Of a DNA stretch of 59,117 nucleotides, positions 37,144 to 46,116 are shown in pieces. Source of the DNA: an uncultured Thermomicrobiales bacterium. GTDB lineage: Bacteria > Chloroflexota > Chloroflexia > Thermomicrobiales > UBA6265. The stretch is from the NCBI GenBank assembly GCA_902806405.1, contig CADCWL010000221.1, forward strand, positions 1 to 59,117, in the 5' to 3' direction. Position numbers and translations under genes: made by a program. Below the pieces are notes generated by a model. It was not told where the DNA came from, made no database searches, and was given only the letters and a program-made list of their open reading frames with translations. Position 1 is the stretch's first letter, and every line of letters begins with the position of its first letter.

Positions 37144-39657
37144 TCAGTCCCCGCGGGTCCACCACGGCCCGAGGGCGAAGGGGCGGACGACCGCAGCGGC
37201 CACCGGCTCCTCCGCCGCCGCGGAGGGACAGGCGCCCCAGAGGCCAAGGCCCTCCGCTTCGGCGGCGGCGGCGGCGGCGGCGATCCAGCCGGCGTAGCGG
37301 ACGTTGCCGCCGTCCGGATTAGCGCGGACGGCCCCCTCGGCGGCGAGGCGGGCGGCGACGAGGGTGCGGCCGCCTTGGCCGTCGTCGATCCACACGTCGC
37401 GGAGCAAACCACCGACGACGTCGGCGTCGCTGCGCTGGCGCTCGAGCCAGACGGTCGCGCCCTCGACCAGGGCGGCGTTCGCGGCGGTCGCCTCCGCCGC
37501 GTAGCAGCGGTCGCCGGTCGGAGCGTCGACGCCGAGGTAGTGGACACGGACCGGGGTTCGGGCCTCACCGAGCGCCACGTCGATCCGCTCGCCGTCGACG
37601 ATGCCGGTCACGATCGCGGAGGCAAGCTCGGGCGCCGCCGACTCGCCGGCCGCGCTCACCGAGCCCGCCCCGCCGCCGTCGAGCGCCGGCTCGAGCGCCA
37701 GGGCGGTCTCCCCGATCAGGAGCGTGGGGGCATCCGCGTCGGCCGGAATCCGGAACACCGCCGCCAGGCGGCGCTCCTGTCCGGGGTCAAAGCGGACGGT
37801 ATCGCCCGGTTGGTAGGGGGTGTCGAGCCCGAGTTGGATGGCGACCGCGCCGGTCCCGCCGTAGAGCGCGACGGCTTCCGCCACCGACTCGTCGCGCAGC
37901 GTCAGGTCGTCGGTGGCCAGCTCGACCGGCGCGTCGCCCATGTTGCGAACACGGAGGACCAGGGCGATCCACTCCTCGTCGGCGGCGGGGGGCAGGCTGA
38001 ACTCGGGGAGGGGCGCTCCCCGCCGTGCCACCTCGACGGTGTAACGGAGCGATCCGTCCGCCACGACCTGGGCCGGCACCTCGCCGGCACCGATGCTCGG
38101 CGGCTGGGTCGGCGCGGCGGCTCCCGACGGGGGCGCCGCCGCGGAGGACGCGACGGTGGCCGTCGCCGTGGGGGCCGCGGCCACCGTCGCGGTGGCGCTG
38201 GCTGCGGTGGGAGCCGAGGTCGTCGGCGGCGGGGTGGACGTGGGAGCGGAGGTGGTGGGGGTCGTCGGCGGCGCGGCGGCAGTTGGGGTGGGAGCGGGAA
38301 CGATTGTCGGCGCCGGCGACGACGTCGGCGACGGGGCACTCGTCGCGGTCGCAGTCGCGGTCGGGGCAGCGGGAGGAACGGCGGTCGAGGTCGGGAGCAC
38401 AGTCGGTGCGGTGGTGGCCGTCGGTTCCGGCTCCAGGGTCGGGGGCGTCCGTGGCGCGATCGTGGCCGTCGCCTCCGGCGTTGCAGTCGGGTTCGGCGTT
38501 TCGGCCGCGGCCGCCAAGGGGGCCCCCGTCGCGGTTGCCGCCGGAGTCTGCGTTGGCGGCGGGCTTGCCGTGGGCGACGGCGTCTCGGTGGGGACCGGTG
38601 TCTCGGTGGAGGCGGCAGGCTCGGTTGGGATCGGGGTTTCGGTGGCGGCCGGGGCTTCGGTGGGCGCCAGGGTCGTGGTTGCGGGCGCCGCCGACGCCAC
38701 CGCGTCGGCGGTGGCCCGGCCGCCACCGACGCCGACGGCGGCGGCGGTTTGCTCTGCCGCGCTCAGCGGGATGGTTGTGGTTGCGGACGCGGTCGCGGTC
38801 GGGGGCACCAGGCCGGCGACGGTGGTGCCCGGCGCGCCGGTCGCGGCGGGGAGGTCAAGCGCGAACCGGTCGTCGGGCCGCGACGGGACCTGGGAGATCC
38901 CGACGTAGGCGCCGGCGAGGAGGAGGACCAGACCACCCAGGCGGAGGCCCCACCCGCGGCGCTGCCGACGGGCCTGGGGGACCATGTCGCGGATCGGTTG
39001 CAGGTTCCAATCCCGATCGCGGCCGATGGCGGCGGGGGCCGGCGCTGGCCGGACGATCGGTTCCAGCACCGTCCCCGGCGCGGCAGCGGGATCGGTTGGA
39101 AGCGCGCCGAAAGGGTCGAGCGGGGAGACCGGAAGGGGCGCCGTGGCATCGGCCTCCGACGTCGGTCGTCTCGGCGGACCGGGCGCGCCGCGGACCACCT
39201 CCGGCAGCGGTGGCAGCACCGGTGGGCGTCGCTCGGCCGCAACCGGCGCCGCCGCGGCAGCCGGCCCGCTCTGAGGAGTGCCGCCGCCGAGCAGTTCCAG
39301 CAGATGGAAGGTGGCGGGGTGGCCGTCGCGCATCCTGACGGGCACGCGCTCGATCCCGGTGCCGGCGTTCCCCTCGCCCCGGATCGAGATGAGCAGCGTC
39401 CCGTCCGACCGAACCACGGGCGCCGGTTGCAACCAGGCGCGCGGGACGTCGAGAACAAGGTCACCGCCGCGGGCAAAGGCGAGCCGCTTCTGGGTGACGA
39501 TCACCCGGGCCGCAAGATCGACCTCGGCCCCGACAAGCAGGACCTGGCCTTCCCAAACCACGCCATCCGCCTGGAGCCTGCGCCAGAGCGGCCCTCGGGG
39601 TCGCCCCACGATCGGCGTCTGCTCCGCGTCCCCGTCCCGTTGCTCCCGGTGCCGCAT
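37144..39657 (-). CDS. Single-pass surface protein with PH-like, Thr/Pro-rich, Ig-like and degenerate SNase-like domains
   Basis: The 837-residue protein has a cytoplasmic N-terminus with a small beta domain (about 30-125: RVIVTQKRLAFARGGDLVLDV, PH/GRAM-like in feel) and a Pro-rich stretch. One membrane helix follows (about 237-256: LRLGGLVLLLAGAYVGI), then about 260 residues of Thr/Pro/Ala low-complexity linker (265-530), a beta-sandwich-like domain (535-660: EWIALVLRVRNMGDAPVELATDD) and a staphylococcal-nuclease-like domain (679-812: IVDGERIDVALG, VRVHYLGVDAPTGD). Of the nuclease catalytic set, the arginine before GVDAP is kept. The glutamate after DAP is Thr, and the second arginine (normally GR-x-L) is Gly, so hydrolysis is unlikely. 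The ATG at 39657 with a GGGGGAGGGG site is chosen over a 135-residue low-complexity extension. Confidence 0.75.
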   Translation of the reverse strand: MRHREQRDGDAEQTPIVGRPRGPLWRRLQADGVVWEGQVLLVGAEVDLAARVIVTQKRLAFARGGDLVLDVPRAWLQPAPVVRSDGTLLISIRGEGNAGTGIERVPVRMRDGHPATFHLLELLGGGTPQSGPAAAAAPVAAERRPPVLPPLPEVVRGAPGPPRRPTSEADATAPLPVSPLDPFGALPTDPAAAPGTVLEPIVRPAPAPAAIGRDRDWNLQPIRDMVPQARRQRRGWGLRLGGLVLLLAGAYVGISQVPSRPDDRFALDLPAATGAPGTTVAGLVPPTATASATTTIPLSAAEQTAAAVGVGGGRATADAVASAAPATTTLAPTEAPAATETPIPTEPAASTETPVPTETPSPTASPPPTQTPAATATGAPLAAAAETPNPTATPEATATIAPRTPPTLEPEPTATTAPTVLPTSTAVPPAAPTATATATSAPSPTSSPAPTIVPAPTPTAAAPPTTPTTSAPTSTPPPTTSAPTAASATATVAAAPTATATVASSAAAPPSGAAAPTQPPSIGAGEVPAQVVADGSLRYTVEVARRGAPLPEFSLPPAADEEWIALVLRVRNMGDAPVELATDDLTLRDESVAEAVALYGGTGAVAIQLGLDTPYQPGDTVRFDPGQERRLAAVFRIPADADAPTLLIGETALALEPALDGGGAGSVSAAGESAAPELASAIVTGIVDGERIDVALGEARTPVRVHYLGVDAPTGDRCYAAEATAANAALVEGATVWLERQRSDADVVGGLLRDVWIDDGQGGRTLVAARLAAEGAVRANPDGGNVRYAGWIAAAAAAAEAEGLGLWGACPSAAAEEPVAAAVVRPFALGPWWTRGD

Positions 39658-40466
39658 GCCGCCCCTCCCCCCAGCACCCCGTCCCTTCCGCGGCCGCCGC
39701 GCGGCGGGACGGACGGGACGGCGCCGGCCGCGACCGTCTGCGGGGCGGCGACCCGGAAGGATGGTCGCATCCTTCCGCGCACCAGACGGCCGACGACGAC
39801 GTGAACGCACACACTGTACGTACATCGTAGCATACGGGGAGTGGGGCCGGTGAGGGACGCAACGATCGCAACGGGCGCCGCTGCGTCCGGGCGCATAGGC
39901 ACCGCCCATAACCGGGCCGGGCGGCGGAACCGTTCGGCGCAAGGGAGCCGGAGGCAGCCCCGCCGTGCTTCCCTCCGGACCCCTGTTGGCGCCGCACCGG
40001 CCAAGGACGCCCGTCTCGGCTGCGGCCGGTCGATCGGCAGGCTTACCCGGCGGGCCGGTCATACCGCGGCTCCCGCGGAGGAGTGATCACCTCCGACCCC
40101 CGCCTCCCTTGCAAGGGAGACGGGGGTCAGCGCGCCGACGGTACCGCTGGCAGACGAGCACGAAGCGATCTCGGAGACGGCGGTGGGCGAGTGCGTGGGC
40201 CATGCCTCACCCATCGCCTAAGGCGGTGTCGGGGCGTCCCGCACCGGATCGGCGATGAGGACCACCGGGCAGCCGCGGGTGCCGGTCGTCAACGACTCCA
40301 GAGGATGGCGATCCAACGGTCCCCGGGGAGCGTTTCCCGTCCCCGGCGTCGAATGGGGAGACGATCGGCGGCCGGCGCGGCCGAACAGGTCGCGGAGCTC
40401 CGCTCCGGACGCGGCGTCAGCCCGTCCGAGGACCGTTCGGACACGCGCGCCGACTCTCCGAACCGC
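39658..40466. other. Long intergenic region
   Basis: No gene is supported in these roughly 800 bases. They contain the upstream region of the large surface-protein gene, an AT-richer patch at 39810-39835 where its promoter may lie, and the hairpin at 40095-40128. Confidence 0.5.
40095..40128. terminator. Strong 17-bp hairpin
   Basis: The arm gacccccgcctcccttg (40095-40111) pairs with 40112-40128 with one mismatch and essentially no extra loop. It lies 340 nt beyond the stop of the minus-strand GTPase gene. It may end that transcript or be an isolated repeat. No U tract. Confidence 0.4.
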
Positions 40467-42449
40467 TCAGACGTCGTCGGAGCGGACCGACTCGACGGGG
40501 CGCGGTGCGGTCCCGTTCGTGCGCGCCGCCGGCGTATACGTTGCCAGCGGGGCCAGCTCGGCCGGCACCGGGGTCGCGGGGGCGGGAGCAGCCGCCTCCC
40601 CGACCGCGGCCGGGAGGGAGACCGCGGGGTCGCCGCCGACGCGGTGGCGCAGGCCGCGGAGGTCGTTGCGGGCGGCGGTCAGCTCACCACCGATCCGGGC
40701 CAGCTTCTCCTGCTCCGTGCGGACGAAGCGGGTGTAGGGGGCGATCGCGTCCCGGATGCGGTCGACGGAGCGGACCATCTCGTGCTCGAACTGCTCGTTC
40801 ATGACCTCGATCAGGCGCCGCTCCAGCTCCCCCGAGCGCTCGTGGAAGTCCCGGCGGGCCTGCCGTCGTCGTGCCGGCAGGACGAAGAGGCCGACGCCGG
40901 CGATCACGCTCGCGGCGAGGATGCCGGTGATGTCGACCGCGGCCGTGCTGGCCGCGGCGACGACCAGGGCGCCGAGGCCGACCGCGCCGGCCTCCGTCAG
41001 CGCCACGGTAGCGACCGCGTTCCGGACCGAGAGCGAAAGCTCGTGGGCCTCGGTCTCCGGGTTGTAGCGATCGACCTCCTCCTGCGTTCGGCGCGAGACC
41101 GCCTCAAGCAGGTTGCGGCGGTCGTAGCGGAAGGTGCCGCCGACCTCGCCGATCAGCTCGTCCTCGTACTTGGAGAGGCGGCGCCGGTCGATGTACTCCG
41201 TGACCGCCTGCCAGACGTGGAGGTCCTGCTCCACCATCCAGTCGATCAGTTCGTCGACGGTGGCGTCGATCCGGCGCTCGGTGTCGCCGACGACCTCGCG
41301 CTGGAACTCACCCCGGATCCTGTCGGTGTTGATCAGGTCGAAGATGCGGCCGATCCGGATCGTCTCATCGAAGAAGCGGTCCCCACGGGAGATGAGGCGG
41401 GCGATGATGTTCTCGATCCGGGTCAGGTGGTTGGCAAACTGGCGCCGCATGTCCTCCTGGTAGGCAACCAGCTGGCGCTCGATGTTCTCGATCGTGGCGA
41501 CGTCCTCGCGCAGGACGGCAAGGCGCTCGTTGGTGGCGCCAAGGTAGCGGTCGGTGAGGCGCTCGGCGACGCCGAGCGGGTTGAGGAGCTTGAGCCGGAT
41601 CCGCCCCTCCTCGTCCAGCGTTTCCACGACGTAGCGCTCCAGCGCCTCGAAGCGGCTCCGCTCCCAGAGCCGCGCCCGCTCCTCCGGGTTGCGCTCGCCG
41701 AGCGCCTTCGCCTGCTGCGCCAGCAGGGCTGAGACGGGGAAGATGTCGGGGGTGAAGCCGAGCAGGCGCTGGATGTTCTCCCGGACAAAGGTGAGGACCT
41801 GGTCGAGCGACGCCTCATCTCGGAGCAGATCGACCTTGTTCAGGATGACGACGATCTTTTTGCCCCAGTCCCGGATCTCCGCCATAAACTCCCGCTCGCT
41901 CTCCGTGAACGGGCGGTCGGCGGAGGTGACGAAGAGGACGAGATCGGAGCGAGGCACGAACTGCTGCGTCAGCGCCTCGTGCTCGCGGATGATCGCGTTG
42001 GTGCCGGGGGTGTCGACGACGGTGATCTCGCCCAGGAAGGAGGCCGGGTAGCCGCGGTCGATGACGCCGTCGGGGAGCATCGCCTCGCTTGGGGCGTCGG
42101 CGTAGTGGAGCAGGTTAATGACGGAGGTGGTCGGGATCGCGCCCTCCGGCATCACGTCGGCCCCGACGAGGGCGTTGATGAAGGCCGACTTGCCGGCGTT
42201 GAACTCCCCGACGACAACCAGCAGGAAGAGGGCGGTCAACTGCTCGGCGGCCTGGCGGACGGCGGCGCGGTCCTCGTCGGTGCCGGGGTACTCGTCGAGG
42301 AGGACGGCGAGGCGCTCCAGGAGGCGCAGCTCCTCCGCCAGCAGCTCGTGCTGGCGCTCGGTCAGGATCGCGCCCGGCGTCGGGTCTTCGCCCGTACGCC
42401 GCCGCGCCCTGCCCGGGAACCGAAAGAGGCCTCGTCCCATCCCCCCCAT
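40467..42449 (-). CDS. Bacterial dynamin-like GTPase
   Basis: The 660-residue protein has a dynamin-type GTPase domain: P-loop GEFNAGKSAF at 81-90, switch-I threonines in IPTTSV, DTPG at 146-149 and NKVD at 204-207. Long helical segments follow, then a paired hydrophobic region at about 480-526 that can insert in membrane as the paddle does in BDLP or DynA proteins. A final coiled-coil helix leads into a Pro/Ala-rich tail. Such proteins remodel or protect membranes. The ATG at 42449 opens the conserved part; another ATG lies three codons later. A 92-residue upstream extension (to 42725) is Arg/Gly-rich and rejected. It is encoded alone, whereas many bacterial dynamins occur in pairs. Confidence 0.88.
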   Translation of the reverse strand: MGGMGRGLFRFPGRARRRTGEDPTPGAILTERQHELLAEELRLLERLAVLLDEYPGTDEDRAAVRQAAEQLTALFLLVVVGEFNAGKSAFINALVGADVMPEGAIPTTSVINLLHYADAPSEAMLPDGVIDRGYPASFLGEITVVDTPGTNAIIREHEALTQQFVPRSDLVLFVTSADRPFTESEREFMAEIRDWGKKIVVILNKVDLLRDEASLDQVLTFVRENIQRLLGFTPDIFPVSALLAQQAKALGERNPEERARLWERSRFEALERYVVETLDEEGRIRLKLLNPLGVAERLTDRYLGATNERLAVLREDVATIENIERQLVAYQEDMRRQFANHLTRIENIIARLISRGDRFFDETIRIGRIFDLINTDRIRGEFQREVVGDTERRIDATVDELIDWMVEQDLHVWQAVTEYIDRRRLSKYEDELIGEVGGTFRYDRRNLLEAVSRRTQEEVDRYNPETEAHELSLSVRNAVATVALTEAGAVGLGALVVAAASTAAVDITGILAASVIAGVGLFVLPARRRQARRDFHERSGELERRLIEVMNEQFEHEMVRSVDRIRDAIAPYTRFVRTEQEKLARIGGELTAARNDLRGLRHRVGGDPAVSLPAAVGEAAAPAPATPVPAELAPLATYTPAARTNGTAPRPVESVRSDDV

Positions 42450-43021
42450 CGTCTCCGAACCGCTCCTCGCCCCGGCGCCGACCGCCCAAAACCACCCGGA
42501 CCGCACCCCCCCAGCATGGCGCATCCGGCCCCGCTCCGCAACCAACGTTCCCCCGCACCACGCCCCGCGAGGGGGAAGACAACGGCGTCCTCGGCGGCGG
42601 CGGACAGCGGCCACCCGGACGGTCCCCTCGCCACGTCCGGCATGGTCGTTCGTTTCGTCGGCGAGCCTGGTGATGGGGGCGCCGGCTCGTTCCCGGAATC
42701 GATCCGAGATGACGGCGCCGGACACGCCGCCTTTAGTCGCGCGGACGAGCGGGATTTCCGACAGGTCCAGGGCCCCCTCGAAGGGCAGCGACTCCTGCGG
42801 TCGCGCCGGGTTGCCAACGCCCGTAGCCGGGGTGCCAGGGAGGGCATCGGCCGCGAGGGCAAAGCAGACGGCGCATGGGACGCCCCCCGCCGGCCTCAGC
42901 GGATCGGAGGCGACGCCGAGACCGCGGGTCGCGCCGGGAACGCGAACGGGGACGCCATGGGCGCCCCCGTCCGTTGCTCTCCGTGGTATCGACCCTACGT
43001 CCGAAGGCGTCGACGGCCGAC
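42450..43021. other. Intergenic region
   Basis: No gene is supported. The minus-strand extension of the GTPase frame to 42725 has a few protein-like residues but no ribosome binding site. Confidence 0.45.
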
Positions 43022-43225
43022 TCAGCGGTCGGTCAGATTCTTGACGACGTCGTCGACCTTGTCCTTGATGCCGGCGATGCCCTGCTTGGCCTCGCCCACT
43101 GCCTGGTCCTTTTGGCCTTCGGCCTGGGTCTGGTCGTCGCCGGTCAGGTCTCCGAGGGCCGATTTGCCCTTACCGGTCGCCTCGTCGACGGAGCCCTCGA
43201 GACGGTCCCAGGTGGCGTCGCTCAC
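43022..43225 (-). CDS. csbD: CsbD-family stress protein
   Basis: The 67-residue hydrophilic protein matches the CsbD pattern (DRLEGSVDEATGKGKSALGDLTGDD, read as overlapping short motifs DRLEGSVDEATGKGKS and ALGDLTGDDQTQAEG, then GIKDKVDDVVKNL). CsbD proteins are small, partly disordered and induced by general stress; the molecular role is unknown. The GTG at 43225 has GGAGGAG six to seven bases upstream. The upstream in-frame ATG at 43240 overlaps that site and is less likely. It opens a series of minus-strand stress-type genes. Confidence 0.88.
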   Translation of the reverse strand: MSDATWDRLEGSVDEATGKGKSALGDLTGDDQTQAEGQKDQAVGEAKQGIAGIKDKVDDVVKNLTDR

Positions 43226-43429
43226 GGTTGTCTCCTCCATTGTGTCGGAGCATCCGGTACGTCCGCGCTGGCGTACCATCGCCAGTATCCCATGGTTCGT
43301 TTCTCGCGCATGCTCGCTCTCCGGCGGTTCGCCCCCGATCCTCGGTGACCTTCCCGGGTGTCGATCTGGGGACGCGCCGCGCCGGACGCGCCCCGGCAAT
43401 CGCCAGAGGGCCGGTGCGGACCGGCGTCG

Positions 43430-44356
43430 CTACACCATCGGCAAGCGACGGTGGACGGTCACCTGTTTGATCAGCACCAGGAGCGCGCCGAGGACGACGA
43501 TGAAAGCGGCGTCGATCAGGAGCCGCTCCAGCCCCTGGTAGGCGAGCCCGAACCGGCCGGCGGCGGCGGCGGCGCCGACAAGCGCCGCCGCCGGGACCAG
43601 GATGAGTGCGACCAGCAGCCCCGCTATCAAGCTTCGGCGGTAGGCGAGCACGATCACCACGCCGGCGGCCGCGCCGCAGACCGACACGAGCAACGACGAC
43701 GCGGTCGGATCTTCGATGACGTGGACCTCGGGGTTGGCGAGCAACGCCTCGACCGACGTACCCCCGCCGAGGCGGAGCGCCAGGAACGCCAGCGCCGCGC
43801 CTGCCACCAGAACCGCGTAGCCGACGGCGGACGACACCAGGCCCCGTTTGACCACGTTCCATCGCCGGAGCGCCAGACCGAGCGGAATCTTCGCCAGTGG
43901 CTCGAACCCGGGCGCGATCACGGACGCGGCGACGAAAGCGATGGTCTGCGGGACGGGCTCGGAGACGAGCCCCACCGCGGCGATCGCGCCGCCCAGGGCC
44001 ATCAGGGCCAGGTAATTACTTGTCACGCGGCCCTGGTGGCGCAGCCCGGTCTCGGCCTCCTCCCAGATCGCCTCATCGACGTCGTCGTCGACCACGTCCT
44101 GGCGGCTGGGGTCGATGATGCTCGCGACCTCGGCCGTCACGATCGAGATCGGACCCCGTCCGCGGGCAGCGTCGGCGCACCGCAGCACCTCGTCGGCGCC
44201 GCGGTTGAGGACGTGGACGACGACGACGTCCCCCGGCGGCTTGACGGAGGCGCCCCGTTGGACGGACAAACCGACGACGGCGTCGAGCCCATCCAACTCC
44301 CGCAGGAGCTACGGCGTCGACCCGGACGGCACGGTGATCTCGATGGTGCGGTGCAC
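43430..44356 (-). pseudogene. DUF389 family membrane protein interrupted by an amber codon
   Basis: Most of the frame encodes a DUF389 protein: an N-terminal soluble domain (GASVKPPGDVVVVHVLNRGADEV) and about six membrane helices, including the family-type ASVIAPGFEPLAKIPLGLA segment. The natural start is the GTG at 44356, followed by HRTIEITVPSGSTP. Codon 16 is TAG (44311-44309), after which the frame continues without fault (LLRELDGLDAVVGLSV). The amber most simply derives from GAG by one substitution. The only start after it is a poor TTG at 44296. The gene may be recently inactivated, translated by readthrough, or carry a sequencing error. DUF389 function is unknown. Confidence 0.75.
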
Positions 44357-44456
44357 AGGAAACCCTCGCCCGCGGCGGGAGCCGGGGTCATGACCGTGGT
44401 CGAACGAGAGCGGGGCGGGCGATGCCGCGACCGCGACGATGGGAGGTGGCGGCGGA

Positions 44457-44485
44457 CGGCACCGGACAACTCGTGTCCGGTGCCG
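44457..44485 (-). terminator. Hairpin downstream of terC
   Basis: A perfect 12-bp stem (44457-44468, 44474-44485) with a 5-base loop begins ten bases after the terC stop on the minus strand. It is positioned as its terminator, though without a U tract. Confidence 0.6.
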
Positions 44486-44494
44486 CCCCGTCGG

Positions 44495-45280
44495 CTATCG
44501 GTTTCGGGCCAGGTTGGCCGCGGACTGGGCGACGTCCTCGTTCATATGGTCCTGATTGAGTCGGACCGGGTGGGCGCTGGGGGTTCGCAGCCGGAGGTTC
44601 AGCGCCTCGACGAAGACGGCGAAGCCCATCGCGGCGTAGATGTAGCCCTTCGAGATGTGCTGGTGGAACCCCTCGGCAACGAGCGTCATCCCGATCAGGA
44701 GCAGGAAGCTGAGGGCGAGCATCTTGACCGTCGGGTGCCGGTTGACGAAGCTGGCGATTCCGCCGGAGGCAAAGAGCATCACCGCGACCGCGATCACGAC
44801 CGCCGCGACCATGACCCCAAGGTCGTCGGCCATGCCGACGGCGGTGATCACCGAATCGAGCGAGAAGACGATGTCGAGCAGCAAGATCTGGATGATCACG
44901 CTGGCGAAGCTCGCCGCGGCCCGGCCGTCCGGCCCGTGCACTTCCCCGCCTTCGAGCTTCTCGTGGATCTCCGTTGTCGCCTTATAGATGAGGAAGAGGC
45001 CTCCACCCAGGAGGATGAGGTCGCGTCCGGAGATTTCACGCCCAAAGAGGGAGAGGATCGGGTCGGTCAGGCCGACGACCCAGCTGATAGAAAAGAGCAG
45101 CCCGACCCGCATGATCATCGCTAGCGAAAGACCCACGATCCGGGCCCGGTCGCGCTGCGCCTCCGGCAGCTTGCCGGCAAGGATCGAGATAAAGATCACG
45201 TTGTCGATACCGAGGACGACCTCCAGCGCCGTCAGCGTGATCAGCGCCGTCCAGATTTCGGGGCTCGTTAGCCACTCCAT
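44495..45280 (-). CDS. TerC-family integral membrane protein
   Basis: The 261-residue protein has about seven transmembrane helices and the TerC signatures ALEVVLGIDNVIFISILAGKL near residues 18-38 and LLDIVFSLDSVITAVGMADD near 134. The paired acidic residues (ID, LD) are the proposed metal-binding sites. The family is linked to metal homeostasis, in particular manganese export to extracytoplasmic enzymes, and to tellurite resistance clusters. It starts at ATG 45280 and is followed by a 12-bp hairpin. It lies between the DUF389 and PRC-barrel genes on the same strand. Confidence 0.93.
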   Translation of the reverse strand: MEWLTSPEIWTALITLTALEVVLGIDNVIFISILAGKLPEAQRDRARIVGLSLAMIMRVGLLFSISWVVGLTDPILSLFGREISGRDLILLGGGLFLIYKATTEIHEKLEGGEVHGPDGRAAASFASVIIQILLLDIVFSLDSVITAVGMADDLGVMVAAVVIAVAVMLFASGGIASFVNRHPTVKMLALSFLLLIGMTLVAEGFHQHISKGYIYAAMGFAVFVEALNLRLRTPSAHPVRLNQDHMNEDVAQSAANLARNR

Positions 45281-45360
45281 GCCGCATCATCCCTTCCGCT
45301 TCCGGTGGGACGGGTACCCCGCGTCGAGCCCCCGTCGGCCTGCGCTCGTCCCTCGTTCCG

Positions 45361-45864
45361 TTATCCGCTCGTCGCCGTCTGGCGCGCCCGCTCACCGGCG
45401 CCGCGGGAGACAATAACCAGTTCCGGACCGATCGTCAGCACCTCCCCGATCGGAACCGCGTGGCCTCCGCCCATCAAACCGGACGGGACGGTGAACGAGG
45501 CGAGAGCGAACGTGCGCTCGTCAAACTCGATGCGGTCGATCTTCCCGAGATGGGTTCCATCGTCGGTGTACACCTCGTGGCCGTGGAGGCTCGCCAGGTC
45601 GACCAGATCGTCGTAGCGGGCGGTGGTCTCGCCCCCTCGGGGCGTCGCCGAATCGAGCGTGAGGGCGCCGCTGCCGAGCGAGTGGACCTCGATCGTGTCG
45701 GCCATGACCGCCGACTCCGGGCTGAAGAGCCCGCCGCCGGTGTCGATCGCGAACCCTACGATGTTTTTTCGCTTGGGGTCGACGTACGCGCGCTCCACCT
45801 CGCCCACCTTCGACCCGTCGGCGACGTTGATCACGGTGAGCCGGTTCAGCTCTTTCTCGTTCAC
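45361..45864 (-). CDS. PRC-barrel domain protein
   Basis: The 167-residue protein contains two PRC-barrel-like repeats: NVADGSKVGEVERAYVDPKRKNI near residues 12-34 and GHEVYTDDGTHLGKIDRIEFDE near 100-121. The GTG at 45864 with GGAGG upstream is preferred over the ATG at 45891. PRC-barrel proteins bind RNA, photosynthetic reaction centres or unknown partners and often occur with DUF2382 stress proteins, as here. It is 81 nt upstream of terC in the same direction, so the two may be co-transcribed. Confidence 0.85.
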   Translation of the reverse strand: MNEKELNRLTVINVADGSKVGEVERAYVDPKRKNIVGFAIDTGGGLFSPESAVMADTIEVHSLGSGALTLDSATPRGGETTARYDDLVDLASLHGHEVYTDDGTHLGKIDRIEFDERTFALASFTVPSGLMGGGHAVPIGEVLTIGPELVIVSRGAGERARQTATSG

Positions 45865-46041
45865 GATCCCCTCCGTCGCGCGGCGCGTCATCCGTGGGTC
45901 GGCGCAGGCGTCCGTCGACCCCGGCGGCACAGGCATCGGCCGCCGGGGCGTCGCATGGACGGTAACTACTCCCGGTCGGGAGAGCAACCCTCGTGCCGGG
46001 ACGGAACCGCGCGGTCGACGGACGGGGGTCGCCGGACACGC

Positions 46042-46071
46042 GATGGGGGGGCGCTATGCGCCCCCCCCATC
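46042..46071 (-). terminator. G/C-tract hairpin downstream of the four-TM protein gene
   Basis: gatggggggg plus cgc (46042-46054) pairs with gcg plus the C run and atc (46058-46071). It begins about 45 nt beyond the stop of the minus-strand gene at 46117, so it is a probable transcription end. The G and C runs differ by one base. Confidence 0.55.
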
Positions 46072-46116
46072 TACCGTCGTCCGCCGCTCGCCTTGCCGGG
46101 GAGCGGACGGCGCGGA

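Noticed and set aside
37108-39804. An 898-codon plus-strand open frame rich in Gly and Arg
   Set aside because: It mirrors the Thr/Pro/Ala linker of the minus-strand surface protein and has no start signal or domain of its own.
42450-42725. N-terminal extension of the dynamin-like protein
   Set aside because: It is Arg/Gly/Pro-rich with no ribosome binding site, and the conserved sequence starts after the ATG at 42449.
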